Positions 1 through 7,891 of a DNA stretch of 39,100 nucleotides are shown here, one piece after another. The stretch comes from Ferruginibacter sp. (GTDB lineage Bacteria; Bacteroidota; Bacteroidia; Chitinophagales; Chitinophagaceae): NCBI GenBank assembly GCA_014379625.1, contig JACMLJ010000061.1, forward strand, positions 1 to 39,100, in the 5' to 3' direction. Each line of letters opens with the position of its first letter. Position 1 is the first letter of the stretch. The notes under the pieces are model-generated. The model saw only the letters and a program-made list of their open reading frames with translations, searched no databases and was not told the DNA's origin. A program made the translations under genes and the position numbers.

Positions 1-65
1 GAAAGGAATTTCCATTAGAGGATCAGACCAGGACGGATAAATATGATGAGATGTTTGGAAGATAA
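1..65 (+). CDS. nuoC: NADH-quinone oxidoreductase subunit C, 3' end only
   Basis: Only the last 20 codons and the stop are in the window, with the frame starting at base 3. They read KEFPLEDQTRTDKYDEMFGR, which matches the usual NuoC tail in Bacteroidota (a KxFPLED element followed by a TRTDKxDxMFGR ending). NuoC is the 30-kDa subunit of the connecting arm of complex I and packs against NuoD. The next gene downstream is nuoD after a 130-base gap, so the order fits. The rest of the gene lies to the left of the window. Confidence 0.8.
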   Translation, partial: KEFPLEDQTRTDKYDEMFGR

Positions 66-195
66 ACGAAGGGCCCATAACATGTAAATCATCTGTTACC
101 GGTATTGCCGGATTTGTATATAGCTAAAAACCTAGAAGATAACAGGCTAAGTTTTAATAATCTAAAAGCTGCGTAAAAATATTAAAGCCAGATTA

Positions 196-1416
196 ATGAG
201 TGACCATATTCTTTTACCGGAAGGAAGTATAGAAAGACAAACCACGACGCTCAACCTGGGGCCTACCCATCCCGCAACACATGGGGTATTTCAAAATATT
301 TTGGAACTTGATGGTGAACGCATTATGAAGGCAACTTCTACTGTTGGCTACATTCACAGGGCTTTTGAAAAATTGGCGGAAAGAAGGCCGTTGTATCAGA
401 TTACTCCCCTTACCGATCGTTTAAATTATTGCTCTTCACCTATCAATAATATGGGCTGGCATATCACCTGTGAAAAATTACTGGGTATTCAGTTACCAAA
501 GCGGGTGGATTATCTAAGGATTATTATAATGGAGTTGTCGAGAATTTCGGATCATTTGATCTGTAATTCAATAGTAGGGGTAGATAGTGGTGCTTACTCT
601 GGTTTTCTTTACCTTATGCAGTTCAGGGAACTGATCTACGAAATATATGATGAGGTTTGTGGCTCCCGCCTTACCACAAATATCGGCCGTATAGGGGGCT
701 TTGAAAGAAATTTCACCAATACTGCCTTCGAAAAACTTGAGCAATTTTTAGCTACTTATCCAAAGCAGTTAAAAGAATTTGAAGCCATGTTTACCCGGAA
801 CCGTATTTTTATGGAACGCACAATCGGTTGCGGCGCTATTTCTGCCGAAAGGGCATTAAATTACGGATTTACAGGTCCTAATTTAAGAGCGGCCGGCGTT
901 GATTATGACGTACGCGTTCATACCCCTTACAGTTCTTACGAGGATTTGGAATTCACCATACCTGTAGGAAAAACCGGCGATTGTTATGATCGCTTTTTAG
1001 TGCGCGAGGAAGAAATGTGGCAGAGCCTGAGCCTGATTGAACAGGCTTACAAAAAAGTACAGGAATTTAAAGGTACCGATGCGGAAGTATTTCATGCAGA
1101 TGCACCCGCCTACTATTTGCCGGAGAAGAAAGACGTATACACGAAAATGGAGGCCTTAATTTATCACTTTAAAATCATCATGGGAGAAACTGATATTCCG
1201 GTAGGGGAAGTGTATAGTTCAGTAGAAGGGGGAAATGGGGAACTGGGATTTTATCTTGTCAGTGATGGAGGGAGAACCCCGTACCGTTTGCATTTCCGCA
1301 GGCCCTGTTTCATTTATTACCAGGCATTTCCCGAACTGGTTCAGGGTGGCATGCTTAGCGATGCAGTAATAACAATGAGTAGTTTAAATTTAATAGCGGG
1401 AGAGTTGGATGCGTAA
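196..1416 (+). CDS. nuoD: NADH-quinone oxidoreductase subunit D
   Basis: This is the 49-kDa subunit of complex I, which with NuoB forms the quinone-reduction site at the base of the peripheral arm. Visible family signatures are LGPTHPATHG at residues 21-30, SRISDHL near residue 115, the GCGAISAERALNYGFTGPNLRA block near residue 212, and the C-terminal run ending in LIAGELDA. The length of 406 aa is normal for a stand-alone NuoD that is not fused to NuoC. The start is the first ATG of the frame and fits the family N-terminus. It lies 130 bases after nuoC and 201 bases before the preferred nuoE start, wider spacing than in a compact nuo operon. Confidence 0.97.
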   Translation: MSDHILLPEGSIERQTTTLNLGPTHPATHGVFQNILELDGERIMKATSTVGYIHRAFEKLAERRPLYQITPLTDRLNYCSSPINNMGWHITCEKLLGIQLPKRVDYLRIIIMELSRISDHLICNSIVGVDSGAYSGFLYLMQFRELIYEIYDEVCGSRLTTNIGRIGGFERNFTNTAFEKLEQFLATYPKQLKEFEAMFTRNRIFMERTIGCGAISAERALNYGFTGPNLRAAGVDYDVRVHTPYSSYEDLEFTIPVGKTGDCYDRFLVREEEMWQSLSLIEQAYKKVQEFKGTDAEVFHADAPAYYLPEKKDVYTKMEALIYHFKIIMGETDIPVGEVYSSVEGGNGELGFYLVSDGGRTPYRLHFRRPCFIYYQAFPELVQGGMLSDAVITMSSLNLIAGELDA

Positions 1417-1541
1417 AGCGCTTGTCTTTGCGGTGGTGGATAACTTAAGGTGTTTAATTAATATTGTTCGGTAGATCTTTTTATAGATTGTTGTGATTTT
1501 GTCAATCTGGCTTTATTCTGCTATGTGGCCCCAGATCATGG

Positions 1542-1556
1542 ATGTGCCGCGCACAT
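1542..1556. repeat. Short inverted repeat upstream of nuoE
   Basis: ATGTGC and GCACAT are separated by CGC, giving a perfect 6-bp dyad about 60 bases before the nuoE start. It may be a small hairpin or a protein site. It is not followed by a T tract, so it does not look like an intrinsic terminator. Nothing else clear is visible in the 1417-1617 gap. Confidence 0.3.
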
Positions 1557-1617
1557 GTACTGGTATTTCTTTATTCAACATATTAAATGCAATAGCTCAT
1601 TTGGAGTTCCCGAAACT

Positions 1618-2109
1618 ATGATACAATTTTCAGATGAAAAATTAAATACGATAAACGAGATAATAAAGCGTTATCCTGATGGCAAGCACAAAAGTGCATT
1701 GTTACCGGTACTGCATTTGGCCCAGGAAGAGTTTGGTGGGTGGCTGGATACGCCGGTAATGGATTATGTGGCCACCCTACTCAAAATTGAACCTATCGAA
1801 GTATACGAAGTGGCAAGCTTTTACAGCATGTACAACCTAAAGCCTGTTGGAAAATATGTATTTGAAGTATGCCAAACAGGTCCCTGCATGTTAAATGGCA
1901 GCGACCAGATTATCGATTATATCAAACAGCAATTGAATATTGGTATTGGCCAAACAACAATAGATGGATTGTTCACCTTAAAAACGGTGGAGTGCCTGGG
2001 TGCATGCGGTTATGCGCCAATGATGCAATTGGGCAAAACTTACCGCGAACACCTAACCAAAGATAAAGTGGATGCAATTGTTGAGGAGTGCAGGGCAAAA
2101 GCAAATTGA
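1618..2109 (+). CDS. nuoE: NADH-quinone oxidoreductase subunit E
   Basis: This is the 24-kDa thioredoxin-fold subunit of complex I, which carries the N1a [2Fe-2S] cluster and sits beside NuoF. The four cysteine ligands are visible as CQTGPC (near residue 85) and CLGAC (near residue 126). Helical segments ALLPVLHLAQEEFGGW and VYEVASFYSMYNL are typical of the family. The open frame extends upstream to an ATG at 1525, but the first 31 residues of that version do not resemble NuoE. The ATG at 1618 gives MIQFSDEKL and a normal length of 163 aa, so I chose it. It ends 3 bases before an inserted protease-like gene rather than directly before nuoF. Confidence 0.95.
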   Translation: MIQFSDEKLNTINEIIKRYPDGKHKSALLPVLHLAQEEFGGWLDTPVMDYVATLLKIEPIEVYEVASFYSMYNLKPVGKYVFEVCQTGPCMLNGSDQIIDYIKQQLNIGIGQTTIDGLFTLKTVECLGACGYAPMMQLGKTYREHLTKDKVDAIVEECRAKAN

Positions 2110-2112
2110 AGA

Positions 2113-2484
2113 ATGGGAATAACCAATGCTATATTAAAAGTAAAAGAGCACCGCAAATCAGAAAAAGTTGCTGAAGTTAATTTTCTGATAGATAGTGGGG
2201 CGGTGTACAGCCTGGTACCAGGGAAAATTCTTGATGAATTAGCTATTGAACCTTATAAGGAAATGAGTTTTTCTTTAGCGGATGGCACCACTTTAAAACG
2301 AAAAGTATGCAGCGCCTATTTTGAATATGAAGGCGAAGGAGGGCCTGCGCCGGTTGTTTATGGTGAGGAGGGTGACGAAGCGCTGTTAGGCGCCACAACT
2401 TTGGAATCTTTAGGGTTGGTGTTAAACCCATTTACGAGAACCTTGCATCCCATGCGGATGTTAATGACTAAATTGAGGCATTGA
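2113..2484 (+). CDS. Retropepsin-like (clan AA) aspartic protease
   Basis: This 123-aa protein has the layout of the small bacterial clan AA aspartic proteases. An active-site loop FLIDSGAVYSLVP lies near residues 24-36 (DSGA in place of the DTG of retropepsins), followed by a LADGTTLKR strand, a FEYEGE segment, and a C-terminal LLGATTLESLGLVLNP block matching the family's LLGxxxLExLGLxxDP. Such proteins act as homodimers, each chain giving one Asp. Substrates for bacterial members are largely unknown. No signal peptide or membrane segment is visible, so it is probably cytoplasmic. It starts 3 bases after nuoE and its stop overlaps the next small ORF, so it is almost certainly co-transcribed with nuo genes. 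A role in complex I assembly or turnover is only inference from position. Confidence 0.75.
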   Translation: MGITNAILKVKEHRKSEKVAEVNFLIDSGAVYSLVPGKILDELAIEPYKEMSFSLADGTTLKRKVCSAYFEYEGEGGPAPVVYGEEGDEALLGATTLESLGLVLNPFTRTLHPMRMLMTKLRH

Positions 2485-2702
2485 TCAATCGAAATGCAGC
2501 AAAAATTAATTTTGGTATATTATTAAGCCTATTGCTGATCAGTGGAATTGTTTTATCGGTGTATTATTTTTTTGTTGCAGAATATGATGAAAAATCTATC
2601 ATCGGATTAATATCCATGGCAATAGTAATGTCAGTTTTTATTTGCAGCGCTATTTATCGGGCTAATCCAGGTTTATTTGATGATAAAAAAATTAGCAGCT
2701 AA
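2481..2702 (+). CDS. Small two-helix membrane protein of unknown function
   Basis: The frame encodes 73 aa with two clear hydrophobic stretches, roughly residues 9-32 (FGILLSLLLISGIVLSVYYF) and 39-60 (SIIGLISMAIVMSVFICSAI), separated by a short acidic loop AEYDEK. The only upstream start is a TTG overlapping the stop of the protease gene (TTGA), an arrangement that suggests translational coupling. It ends 17 bases before nuoF. I do not recognise a family. Its place in the nuo cluster and its membrane topology suggest an accessory membrane protein, but it could be a chance open frame. The clean two-helix pattern makes it more likely real than not. Confidence 0.5.
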   Translation: MINRNAAKINFGILLSLLLISGIVLSVYYFFVAEYDEKSIIGLISMAIVMSVFICSAIYRANPGLFDDKKISS

Positions 2703-2719
2703 TTGATAGTTTTAAAAGT

Positions 2720-4075
2720 ATGAGTAGAAAATTATTATTAGACAAAGAACATGTTCCGGGCATCCGCGGTTACGATGTATATCGCCGGGAAGGCGGTTAC
2801 CGCAGTGTTGAGAAAGCGCTGAAACTTACCCCTGCGGAAATTGTAGAAGAAGTAAAAAGGAGCGGCTTACGTGGCAGGGGAGGGGCCGGTTTCCCCACGG
2901 GTATGAAATGGAGTTTTTTGGCAAAGCCGGAAGGGGTGGCCCGCTACCTGGTTTGTAACGCCGATGAAAGTGAACCCGGTACTTTCAAAGACCGTTACCT
3001 GATGGAATTTATCCCTCACCTGCTGATTGAAGGAATGATTGTTTCATCCTTTGCCCTGGGCAGTAATGTTAGTTATATTTATATCAGGGGAGAGTATGCC
3101 TGGATCACTGATATTGTGGAAAATGCAATAGCAGAAGCAAAGCAAAACGGCTGGCTGGGAAAAAACATAATGGGTACCGGTTTTGATTGCGAATTGTACG
3201 TTCAACGGGGGGCCGGCGCTTATATCTGTGGTGAAGAAACCGCCCTGATAGAAAGCCTGGAAGGCAAGAGGGGAAACCCAAGAATTAAACCACCGTTTCC
3301 AGCAGTGAAAGGTTTATGGGATTGCCCCACGGTGGTGAACAATGTAGAAACACTGGCCGCCGTGGTACCAATCATCAATGAAGGAAGTGAAGCCTATTCA
3401 AAAATTGGTGTGGGTAAAAGTACCGGAACAAAATTGATCTCTGCCTGTGGCAATATCAATAAACCCGGCATCTACGAAATAGACATGACCATATCTGTAG
3501 AAGAATTTATTTATAGTGACGAATATTGTGGGGGTATACCAAACGGTAAACAGTTGAAAGCCTGCATACCCGGTGGTTCATCCGTTCCTATATTGCCGGC
3601 CAATTTATTATTAACTACGGCAAAAGGTGAAAAGCGTTTGATGAACTATGAAAGCCTGGCTGATGGAGGTTTTGCCACTGGAAGCATGATGGGTAGTGGT
3701 GGCTTTATAGTACTGGATGAAGACCAGTGCGTGGTGAGGCATACAATGACCCTTGCAAGATTCTATCATCATGAGAGTTGCGGCCAGTGCAGCCCCTGCC
3801 GCGAAGGGACCGGCTGGATGGAAAGAATACTAAAGAAGATCGAGAACGGAAAAGGAGAAATGAAAGATATAGATTTGCTTTGGGATATACAGCGTAAAAT
3901 AGAAGGCAATACGATTTGTCCCCTCGGTGATGCGGCGGCCTGGCCGGTAGCAGCGGCCATCCGGCATTTCAGGGACGAGTTTGAATGGCATGTGTTAAAC
4001 CCGGACGACTGCCTGAAAAGAAATTATGGACTGGCGCACTATGCAGATCCGGTATATGTGCCGGTGACCGCTTAA
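2720..4075 (+). CDS. nuoF: NADH-quinone oxidoreductase subunit F
   Basis: This is the 51-kDa subunit, which binds NADH and FMN and carries the N3 [4Fe-4S] cluster, so it is the electron entry point of complex I. The nucleotide-binding segment SGLRGRGGAGFPTGMKW is near residues 49-65, followed by CNADESEPGTFKDR. A second glycine-rich stretch is YVQRGAGAYICGEETALIES. The cluster ligands are CGQCSPC near residue 354 with the fourth cysteine in NTICPLGDAAAWP. The length of 451 aa is normal. The ATG at 2720 gives a normal N-terminus. It follows the small membrane ORF by 17 bases and precedes nuoG by about 190 bases. Confidence 0.97.
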   Translation: MSRKLLLDKEHVPGIRGYDVYRREGGYRSVEKALKLTPAEIVEEVKRSGLRGRGGAGFPTGMKWSFLAKPEGVARYLVCNADESEPGTFKDRYLMEFIPHLLIEGMIVSSFALGSNVSYIYIRGEYAWITDIVENAIAEAKQNGWLGKNIMGTGFDCELYVQRGAGAYICGEETALIESLEGKRGNPRIKPPFPAVKGLWDCPTVVNNVETLAAVVPIINEGSEAYSKIGVGKSTGTKLISACGNINKPGIYEIDMTISVEEFIYSDEYCGGIPNGKQLKACIPGGSSVPILPANLLLTTAKGEKRLMNYESLADGGFATGSMMGSGGFIVLDEDQCVVRHTMTLARFYHHESCGQCSPCREGTGWMERILKKIENGKGEMKDIDLLWDIQRKIEGNTICPLGDAAAWPVAAAIRHFRDEFEWHVLNPDDCLKRNYGLAHYADPVYVPVTA

Positions 4076-4212
4076 AAATGTTGAATGAATTTTAAATGTG
4101 ACGAAAATCAACCAAACTGTTTTTCTTTTACCAACAGGTATAAAGTGTATGTAAAAAGTCAAGCAAACGAAGAGTAAGTACTGCCGGCCAGTTATGGAAT
4201 TAAAAACTTAGA

Positions 4213-4256
4213 TTGAGTTTTTTAAAAACAATAAGCACAACTCAAATTTAGATTTG
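4213..4256 (+). promoter_or_regulatory. Candidate internal promoter before nuoG, with an inverted repeat
   Basis: TAGATTTG at 4249-4256 is an exact match to the Bacteroidota -7 element TAnnTTTG. The -33 side is weak (only a T-run near 4218-4223). Just upstream, TTGAGTT (4213-4219) and AACTCAA (4239-4245) form a perfect 7-bp inverted repeat with a 19-base loop across the expected -33 region. The nuoG ATG at 4263 lies only 6 bases after the -7 element, so a transcript from here would have almost no leader. Confidence 0.4.
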
Positions 4257-4262
4257 TTACAA

Positions 4263-5390
4263 ATGCCTGAAGAAACAAAACCAATACCGCCTTCCACCTT
4301 TAAAGTAACCATCGACAATATTACCATCGATGTACCGGTTGGTACTACTGTGCTAAATGCAGCCCGTAAAATTGGGGGCGATGTGGCGCCGCCCGCAATG
4401 TGCTATTATAGTAAGTTGCAGGGTAGCGGCGGAAAATGTCGTACCTGCCTGGTAGAAATAGCAGCCGGCTCTACAGTAGATCCAAGACCAATGCCAAAGC
4501 TCGTGGCCTCCTGCCGCACCACCGTAATGGATGGGATGATCGTAAAAAATATTACCAGCGATAAAGTAAAAGACGCAAGAGCGGGCGTGGTGGAATTCTT
4601 ACTATTGAACCATCCCCTGGATTGCCCCATCTGCGACCAGGCCGGTGAATGTCATCTGCAGGACCTTGGCTATGAACATGGAAAAGAAGGTACGCGCTAT
4701 GAATTTGCAAGAAGAACTTTTACAAAAGAAGACATTGGTCCCTACATACAGTTGCACATGACCAGGTGTATTCTTTGTTACCGCTGCACTTACGTGGCTG
4801 ATCAGTTAACAGATAAAAGGGTGCATGGTATTTTAGACAGGGGCGAACACGCAGAAATTTCCACCTATATTTCTAAAGCAATCGATAATGATTTTAGCGG
4901 TAACATGATTGACGTATGCCCGGTGGGGGCTTTAACTGATAAAACATTCCGGTTTAAAAACCGGGTTTGGTTTACAAAACCCGTGGATGCACACCGGAAT
5001 TGTACAACGCCCGGCTGCTGTGGTAAAACTACCCTATGGCTGCGTGGTGATGAAGTGTACCGGGTAACCGCCCGTAAGGATGAATGGGGAGAGGTGCAAA
5101 GTTATGACGGAAAACCCGGCTGGATTTGCAATGAATGCCGCTTCGATAAAAAGAAAACGGGCGATTGGGTTGTAGAAGGGCTTACAAAAATCAACCGTCA
5201 TTCTGTGATTTCACAGGGAAATTACGATGGATTGGTTATCCCTAAAGAAACAATCCAGGAAGTCATGGGTGGCAGGGATCCAAAAATATTAATGGACATC
5301 CATGATGAAAGCGAGGTAAATGAGCCTGGTATTCACCTGAGTGAAATAAACGGTCCGGCTCATTCGGATACTTTTGCCACCAACCCATGA
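4263..5390 (+). CDS. nuoG: NADH-quinone oxidoreductase subunit G, short form
   Basis: This complex I subunit relays electrons from NuoF through several Fe-S clusters. Visible domains are an N-terminal [2Fe-2S] ferredoxin fold (residues about 12-105, ligands within CYYSKLQGSGGKCRTCLVE and a later Cys), the HxxxCxxC-type segment HPLDCPICDQAGEC (N5-type ligands), and CILCYRC followed by DVCPVGAL (N4 ligands). A further cysteine-rich segment runs from CTTPGCC to CNECRF. At 375 aa it lacks the long molybdopterin-oxidoreductase-like domain of the roughly 900-aa enterobacterial NuoG, as is common in Bacteroidota. A TTG at 4254 would add three residues, but the ATG at 4263 is preferred. A candidate promoter lies directly upstream. 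Confidence 0.93.
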   Translation: MPEETKPIPPSTFKVTIDNITIDVPVGTTVLNAARKIGGDVAPPAMCYYSKLQGSGGKCRTCLVEIAAGSTVDPRPMPKLVASCRTTVMDGMIVKNITSDKVKDARAGVVEFLLLNHPLDCPICDQAGECHLQDLGYEHGKEGTRYEFARRTFTKEDIGPYIQLHMTRCILCYRCTYVADQLTDKRVHGILDRGEHAEISTYISKAIDNDFSGNMIDVCPVGALTDKTFRFKNRVWFTKPVDAHRNCTTPGCCGKTTLWLRGDEVYRVTARKDEWGEVQSYDGKPGWICNECRFDKKKTGDWVVEGLTKINRHSVISQGNYDGLVIPKETIQEVMGGRDPKILMDIHDESEVNEPGIHLSEINGPAHSDTFATNP

Positions 5391-5541
5391 AGCGGGTATT
5401 AGGGCAACAGCTAAAATAAAATGAGTATAATTATTTGTTTGCCTGTATAGTTGTTTACAAATGCTGAAGAGCTGGCAAAGGAATTAGAACAGGGTTGAAT
5501 CGCTCAGGTACAAGGCATGCACAATTAAAATAATGCGGTAG

Positions 5542-5622
5542 CGGGTTGAAGGAGTTCCACAGAGGTATGCCGTACAAGTGAGTGACACAACAATGATGCA
5601 CAGAGATATTCAGGCCGGTTAA
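5542..5622 (+). other. Coding-like fragment or interspersed repeat in the nuoG-nuoH gap
   Basis: The 253-base gap between nuoG and nuoH contains a 26-codon open frame after a stop at 5539-5541. It has no start codon and reads through GVPQRYAVQVSDTTMMHRD to a TAA at 5620-5622. Its composition is less AT-rich and more protein-like than the other gaps. It may be the tail of a decayed gene or a copy of a genome-wide interspersed repeat. No second copy was seen in this window. Confidence 0.2.
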
Positions 5623-5643
5623 AAATATTTTATACGATAGATT

Positions 5644-6714
5644 ATGTTATTATCCATTGATTTGTCTTTAATTCTCGAAAAATTTGTTTTGATCGTTGTG
5701 GTGGTAATGTCTTCACTGGTGATCGCCATGTACGCTACTTTTGCGGAACGTAAAGTAGCTGCCTTTATGCAGGACAGGCGCGGGCCTAATCGCGCAGGAC
5801 CTTTTGGTTTATTGCAGCCGGTAGCGGATGGGTTGAAATTGTTTTTTAAAGAAGAGATCATTCCTGATTTGTCTTCCAAATTTTTATTTATCCTGGGGCC
5901 ATGCCTGGCGATGTTAACAGCGATGATGACCGGGGCGGTAATACCATGGGGGGATAAGGTTCATTTTTTTGGAAGGGATATTCCGTTACAGATCGCCGAT
6001 ATCAATATTGGTATTTTATATGTTTTTGGTGTGGTTAGTCTGGGTGTGTACGGTATCATGATCGGAAGCTGGGCAAGTAATAATAAATTTTCCCTGATGG
6101 GGGGATTAAGGGCGGCCTCACAGATTATAAGTTATGAACTGGCAATGGGTATAGCATTAATTGCATTGCTGATGACCACCGGTACTTTAAGCCTTAAAGA
6201 AATAGTAGAACAACAGCAGCAGCATTGGTATAGCTGGAATATTATCAAACAACCCCTGGGCTTTTTGATTTTTTTGATTTGCGCCTTTGCTGAATGCAAC
6301 CGCACTCCTTTTGATCTGCCCGAAGCGGAAAATGAACTTATCGGGGGATACCATACAGAATATTCTTCCATGAAACTCGGTTTTTTTCTTTTTGCGGAAT
6401 ACATCAATATGTTCCTGAGCAGCGCGGTAATGGTGAGTTTATTTTTTGGCGGGTACGATATCCCTTTTGTAAACGATGCTTCACTGGCAGAAACAATAGG
6501 AGTTAACTGGATTGCATTAATCCATACGGGGTTGTTTTTATTCAAAGCGGCCTGTTTCCTCTTTCTTTTCATGTGGGTGCGATGGACTATTCCGCGTTTC
6601 CGGTACGATCAGTTGATGAACCTGGGATGGAAAATATTGATCCCGCTCGCGCTGATCAACATGCTGGTAACCGGGGCTTTTATTTTATTCCAGGAAAATA
6701 ACTGGCATTTCTAA
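5644..6714 (+). CDS. nuoH: NADH-quinone oxidoreductase subunit H
   Basis: This membrane subunit sits at the junction between the peripheral and membrane arms of complex I and forms part of the quinone chamber. Family signatures are AERKVAAFMQDRRGPNRAGPFGLLQPVADGLKLFFKEE (positions about 37-76, named here by its AERK, RRGPNR and KEE parts) and AECNRTPFDLPEAE near residue 218, followed by GYHTEYSSMKLGFF. About eight to nine hydrophobic helices are visible. The length of 356 aa is slightly above the 325-350 usual range. The first ATG is used. It is 253 bases after nuoG and 52 bases before nuoI. Confidence 0.97.
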   Translation: MLLSIDLSLILEKFVLIVVVVMSSLVIAMYATFAERKVAAFMQDRRGPNRAGPFGLLQPVADGLKLFFKEEIIPDLSSKFLFILGPCLAMLTAMMTGAVIPWGDKVHFFGRDIPLQIADINIGILYVFGVVSLGVYGIMIGSWASNNKFSLMGGLRAASQIISYELAMGIALIALLMTTGTLSLKEIVEQQQQHWYSWNIIKQPLGFLIFLICAFAECNRTPFDLPEAENELIGGYHTEYSSMKLGFFLFAEYINMFLSSAVMVSLFFGGYDIPFVNDASLAETIGVNWIALIHTGLFLFKAACFLFLFMWVRWTIPRFRYDQLMNLGWKILIPLALINMLVTGAFILFQENNWHF

Positions 6715-6724
6715 ACAATAAAAA

Positions 6725-6750
6725 TATATTTGCGCAACAATTTGTGTTGC
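6725..6750 (+). promoter_or_regulatory. Candidate internal promoter and leader hairpin before nuoI
   Basis: TATATTTG at 6725-6732 matches the Bacteroidota -7 motif exactly, but no good -33 TTTG is seen at the usual spacing. Directly after it, GCAACA (6734-6739) and TGTTGC (6745-6750) form a 6-bp stem with a 5-base loop. No T tract follows, so this is not a standard terminator. A transcript from this promoter would start within or just after the 5' arm of the dyad and have a leader of about 28 bases. Confidence 0.4.
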
Positions 6751-6766
6751 TTCAAATACAAAAAAT

Positions 6767-7312
6767 ATGCAAGCATTAACTAACAGGGCCAGAGAAGTAG
6801 AACGCAAGCCAATGAGTTTGCTGGAAAGGGCTTACCTGCCTGCTATCTTTAAAGGCATGGTCATCACCTTCGGCCACATGTTCAAAAAAAAGCCAACCAT
6901 TAATTACCCCGAAGTAACTCGTCCTTTTAGCCCTGTATTCAGGGGGCTGCATATTTTAAACAGGGATGAAGAAGGAAGGGAAAATTGTACCGCCTGTGGT
7001 TTATGCGCGGTGGCTTGTCCGTCGGAAGCCATTACAATGGAGGCCGCTGAAAGAAAAGCCGGTGAAGAACATTTATACCGGGAAGAAAAATATGCCGCCA
7101 AATATGAAATCAATATGTTGCGTTGTATTTTTTGTGGTTTATGTGAAGAAGCTTGCCCTAAGGACGCTATATATTTAAGCGAAACATTTGCCCCTGCCAA
7201 TTTTCAGCGAAAAGGGTTTATATACGGAAAAGAAGATTTATTGATTCCAAACCCGGTTACCGAACCAGCGGCTTATGCTAAAGCGAAGGGGGGAAGGGTA
7301 AAAATAAAATAG
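6767..7312 (+). CDS. nuoI: NADH-quinone oxidoreductase subunit I
   Basis: This ferredoxin-like subunit holds clusters N6a and N6b and passes electrons toward NuoB. Two complete CxxCxxCxxxCP motifs are visible: CTACGLCAVACP near residue 72 and CIFCGLCEEACP near residue 118. The N-terminal part has a membrane-associated amphipathic stretch (YLPAIFKGMVITFGHMFKKKPT), as expected for NuoI lying along NuoH. The C-terminal FIYGKEDLL segment is also typical. At 181 aa the length is normal. It has its own candidate promoter in the 52-base gap after nuoH. Confidence 0.97.
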   Translation: MQALTNRAREVERKPMSLLERAYLPAIFKGMVITFGHMFKKKPTINYPEVTRPFSPVFRGLHILNRDEEGRENCTACGLCAVACPSEAITMEAAERKAGEEHLYREEKYAAKYEINMLRCIFCGLCEEACPKDAIYLSETFAPANFQRKGFIYGKEDLLIPNPVTEPAAYAKAKGGRVKIK

Positions 7313-7328
7313 TCATTTATAAAATACC

Positions 7329-7344
7329 TTCCTGTTTACAGGAA
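7329..7344. repeat. Hairpin between nuoI and nuoJ
   Basis: TTCCTG and CAGGAA are separated by TTTA, a perfect 6-bp stem. It lies 17 bases after the nuoI stop and 15 bases before the nuoJ ATG. There is no T tract, so a role in mRNA stability or processing is more likely than termination. Confidence 0.4.
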
Positions 7345-7359
7345 TGAATACAGAGACTT

Positions 7360-7866
7360 ATGAATGTAATAGAAATATTATTTTGGTTTTTAAGTGTAAT
7401 GGCTTTAGGGGGAGCGGTGATGGTGGTTTCCAGTAAAAGCCCGGTTCATAGCATTTTGTATTTGATCCTCACCTTCTTCGCCATTTCGGGCCATTATATT
7501 TTAATGAATGCGCAGTTTTTAGCCATTGTAAATATCATCGTTTACGCGGGTGCAATTATGGTATTGTTTTTATTTGTAGTAATGTTGATGAATTTAAACG
7601 CAGACTCTGAACCACATCAAAAAAATAAATGGATTTTGTATATCGGCGGCATTGCGGGTGGAAGCCTTTTATTAATAATTGTTGCTGCACTAAAGCAAAC
7701 TGCAGCAGCTACCCAGTTGGTTCAAATGAATAGTGGTAATACGGGATTGATCAAAAATTTAGGCATGCTATTGTTTACAGACTATGTTTTTCCATTTGAA
7801 ATAAGCAGCATATTATTCTTGAGCGCCATGATCGGGGCCGTGATCATTTCAAAAAAAGAAGCATAA
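7360..7866 (+). CDS. nuoJ: NADH-quinone oxidoreductase subunit J
   Basis: This membrane-arm subunit next to NuoH and NuoK takes part in coupling quinone chemistry to proton movement. Five hydrophobic helices can be counted in 168 aa. The conserved core HSILYLILTFFAISGHYILMNAQFLAIVNIIVYAGAIMVLFLFVVMLMN spans residues about 30-79 and contains the family's NIIVYAGAIMVLFLF segment. The C-terminus SAMIGAVIISKK is also typical. The start ATG at 7360 leaves 47 bases after nuoI. Confidence 0.96.
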   Translation: MNVIEILFWFLSVMALGGAVMVVSSKSPVHSILYLILTFFAISGHYILMNAQFLAIVNIIVYAGAIMVLFLFVVMLMNLNADSEPHQKNKWILYIGGIAGGSLLLIIVAALKQTAAATQLVQMNSGNTGLIKNLGMLLFTDYVFPFEISSILFLSAMIGAVIISKKEA

Positions 7867-7891
7867 AAAATTTAACCCTTAATAAAATTGT

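Noticed and set aside
1525..1617. Extended N-terminus of NuoE from ATG 1525
   Set aside because: The 31 extra residues do not resemble NuoE, and the ATG at 1618 gives the family N-terminus and normal length.
5619..5879. Minus-strand frame over the nuoH start
   Set aside because: It overlaps the clear nuoH coding sequence and shows no family features.
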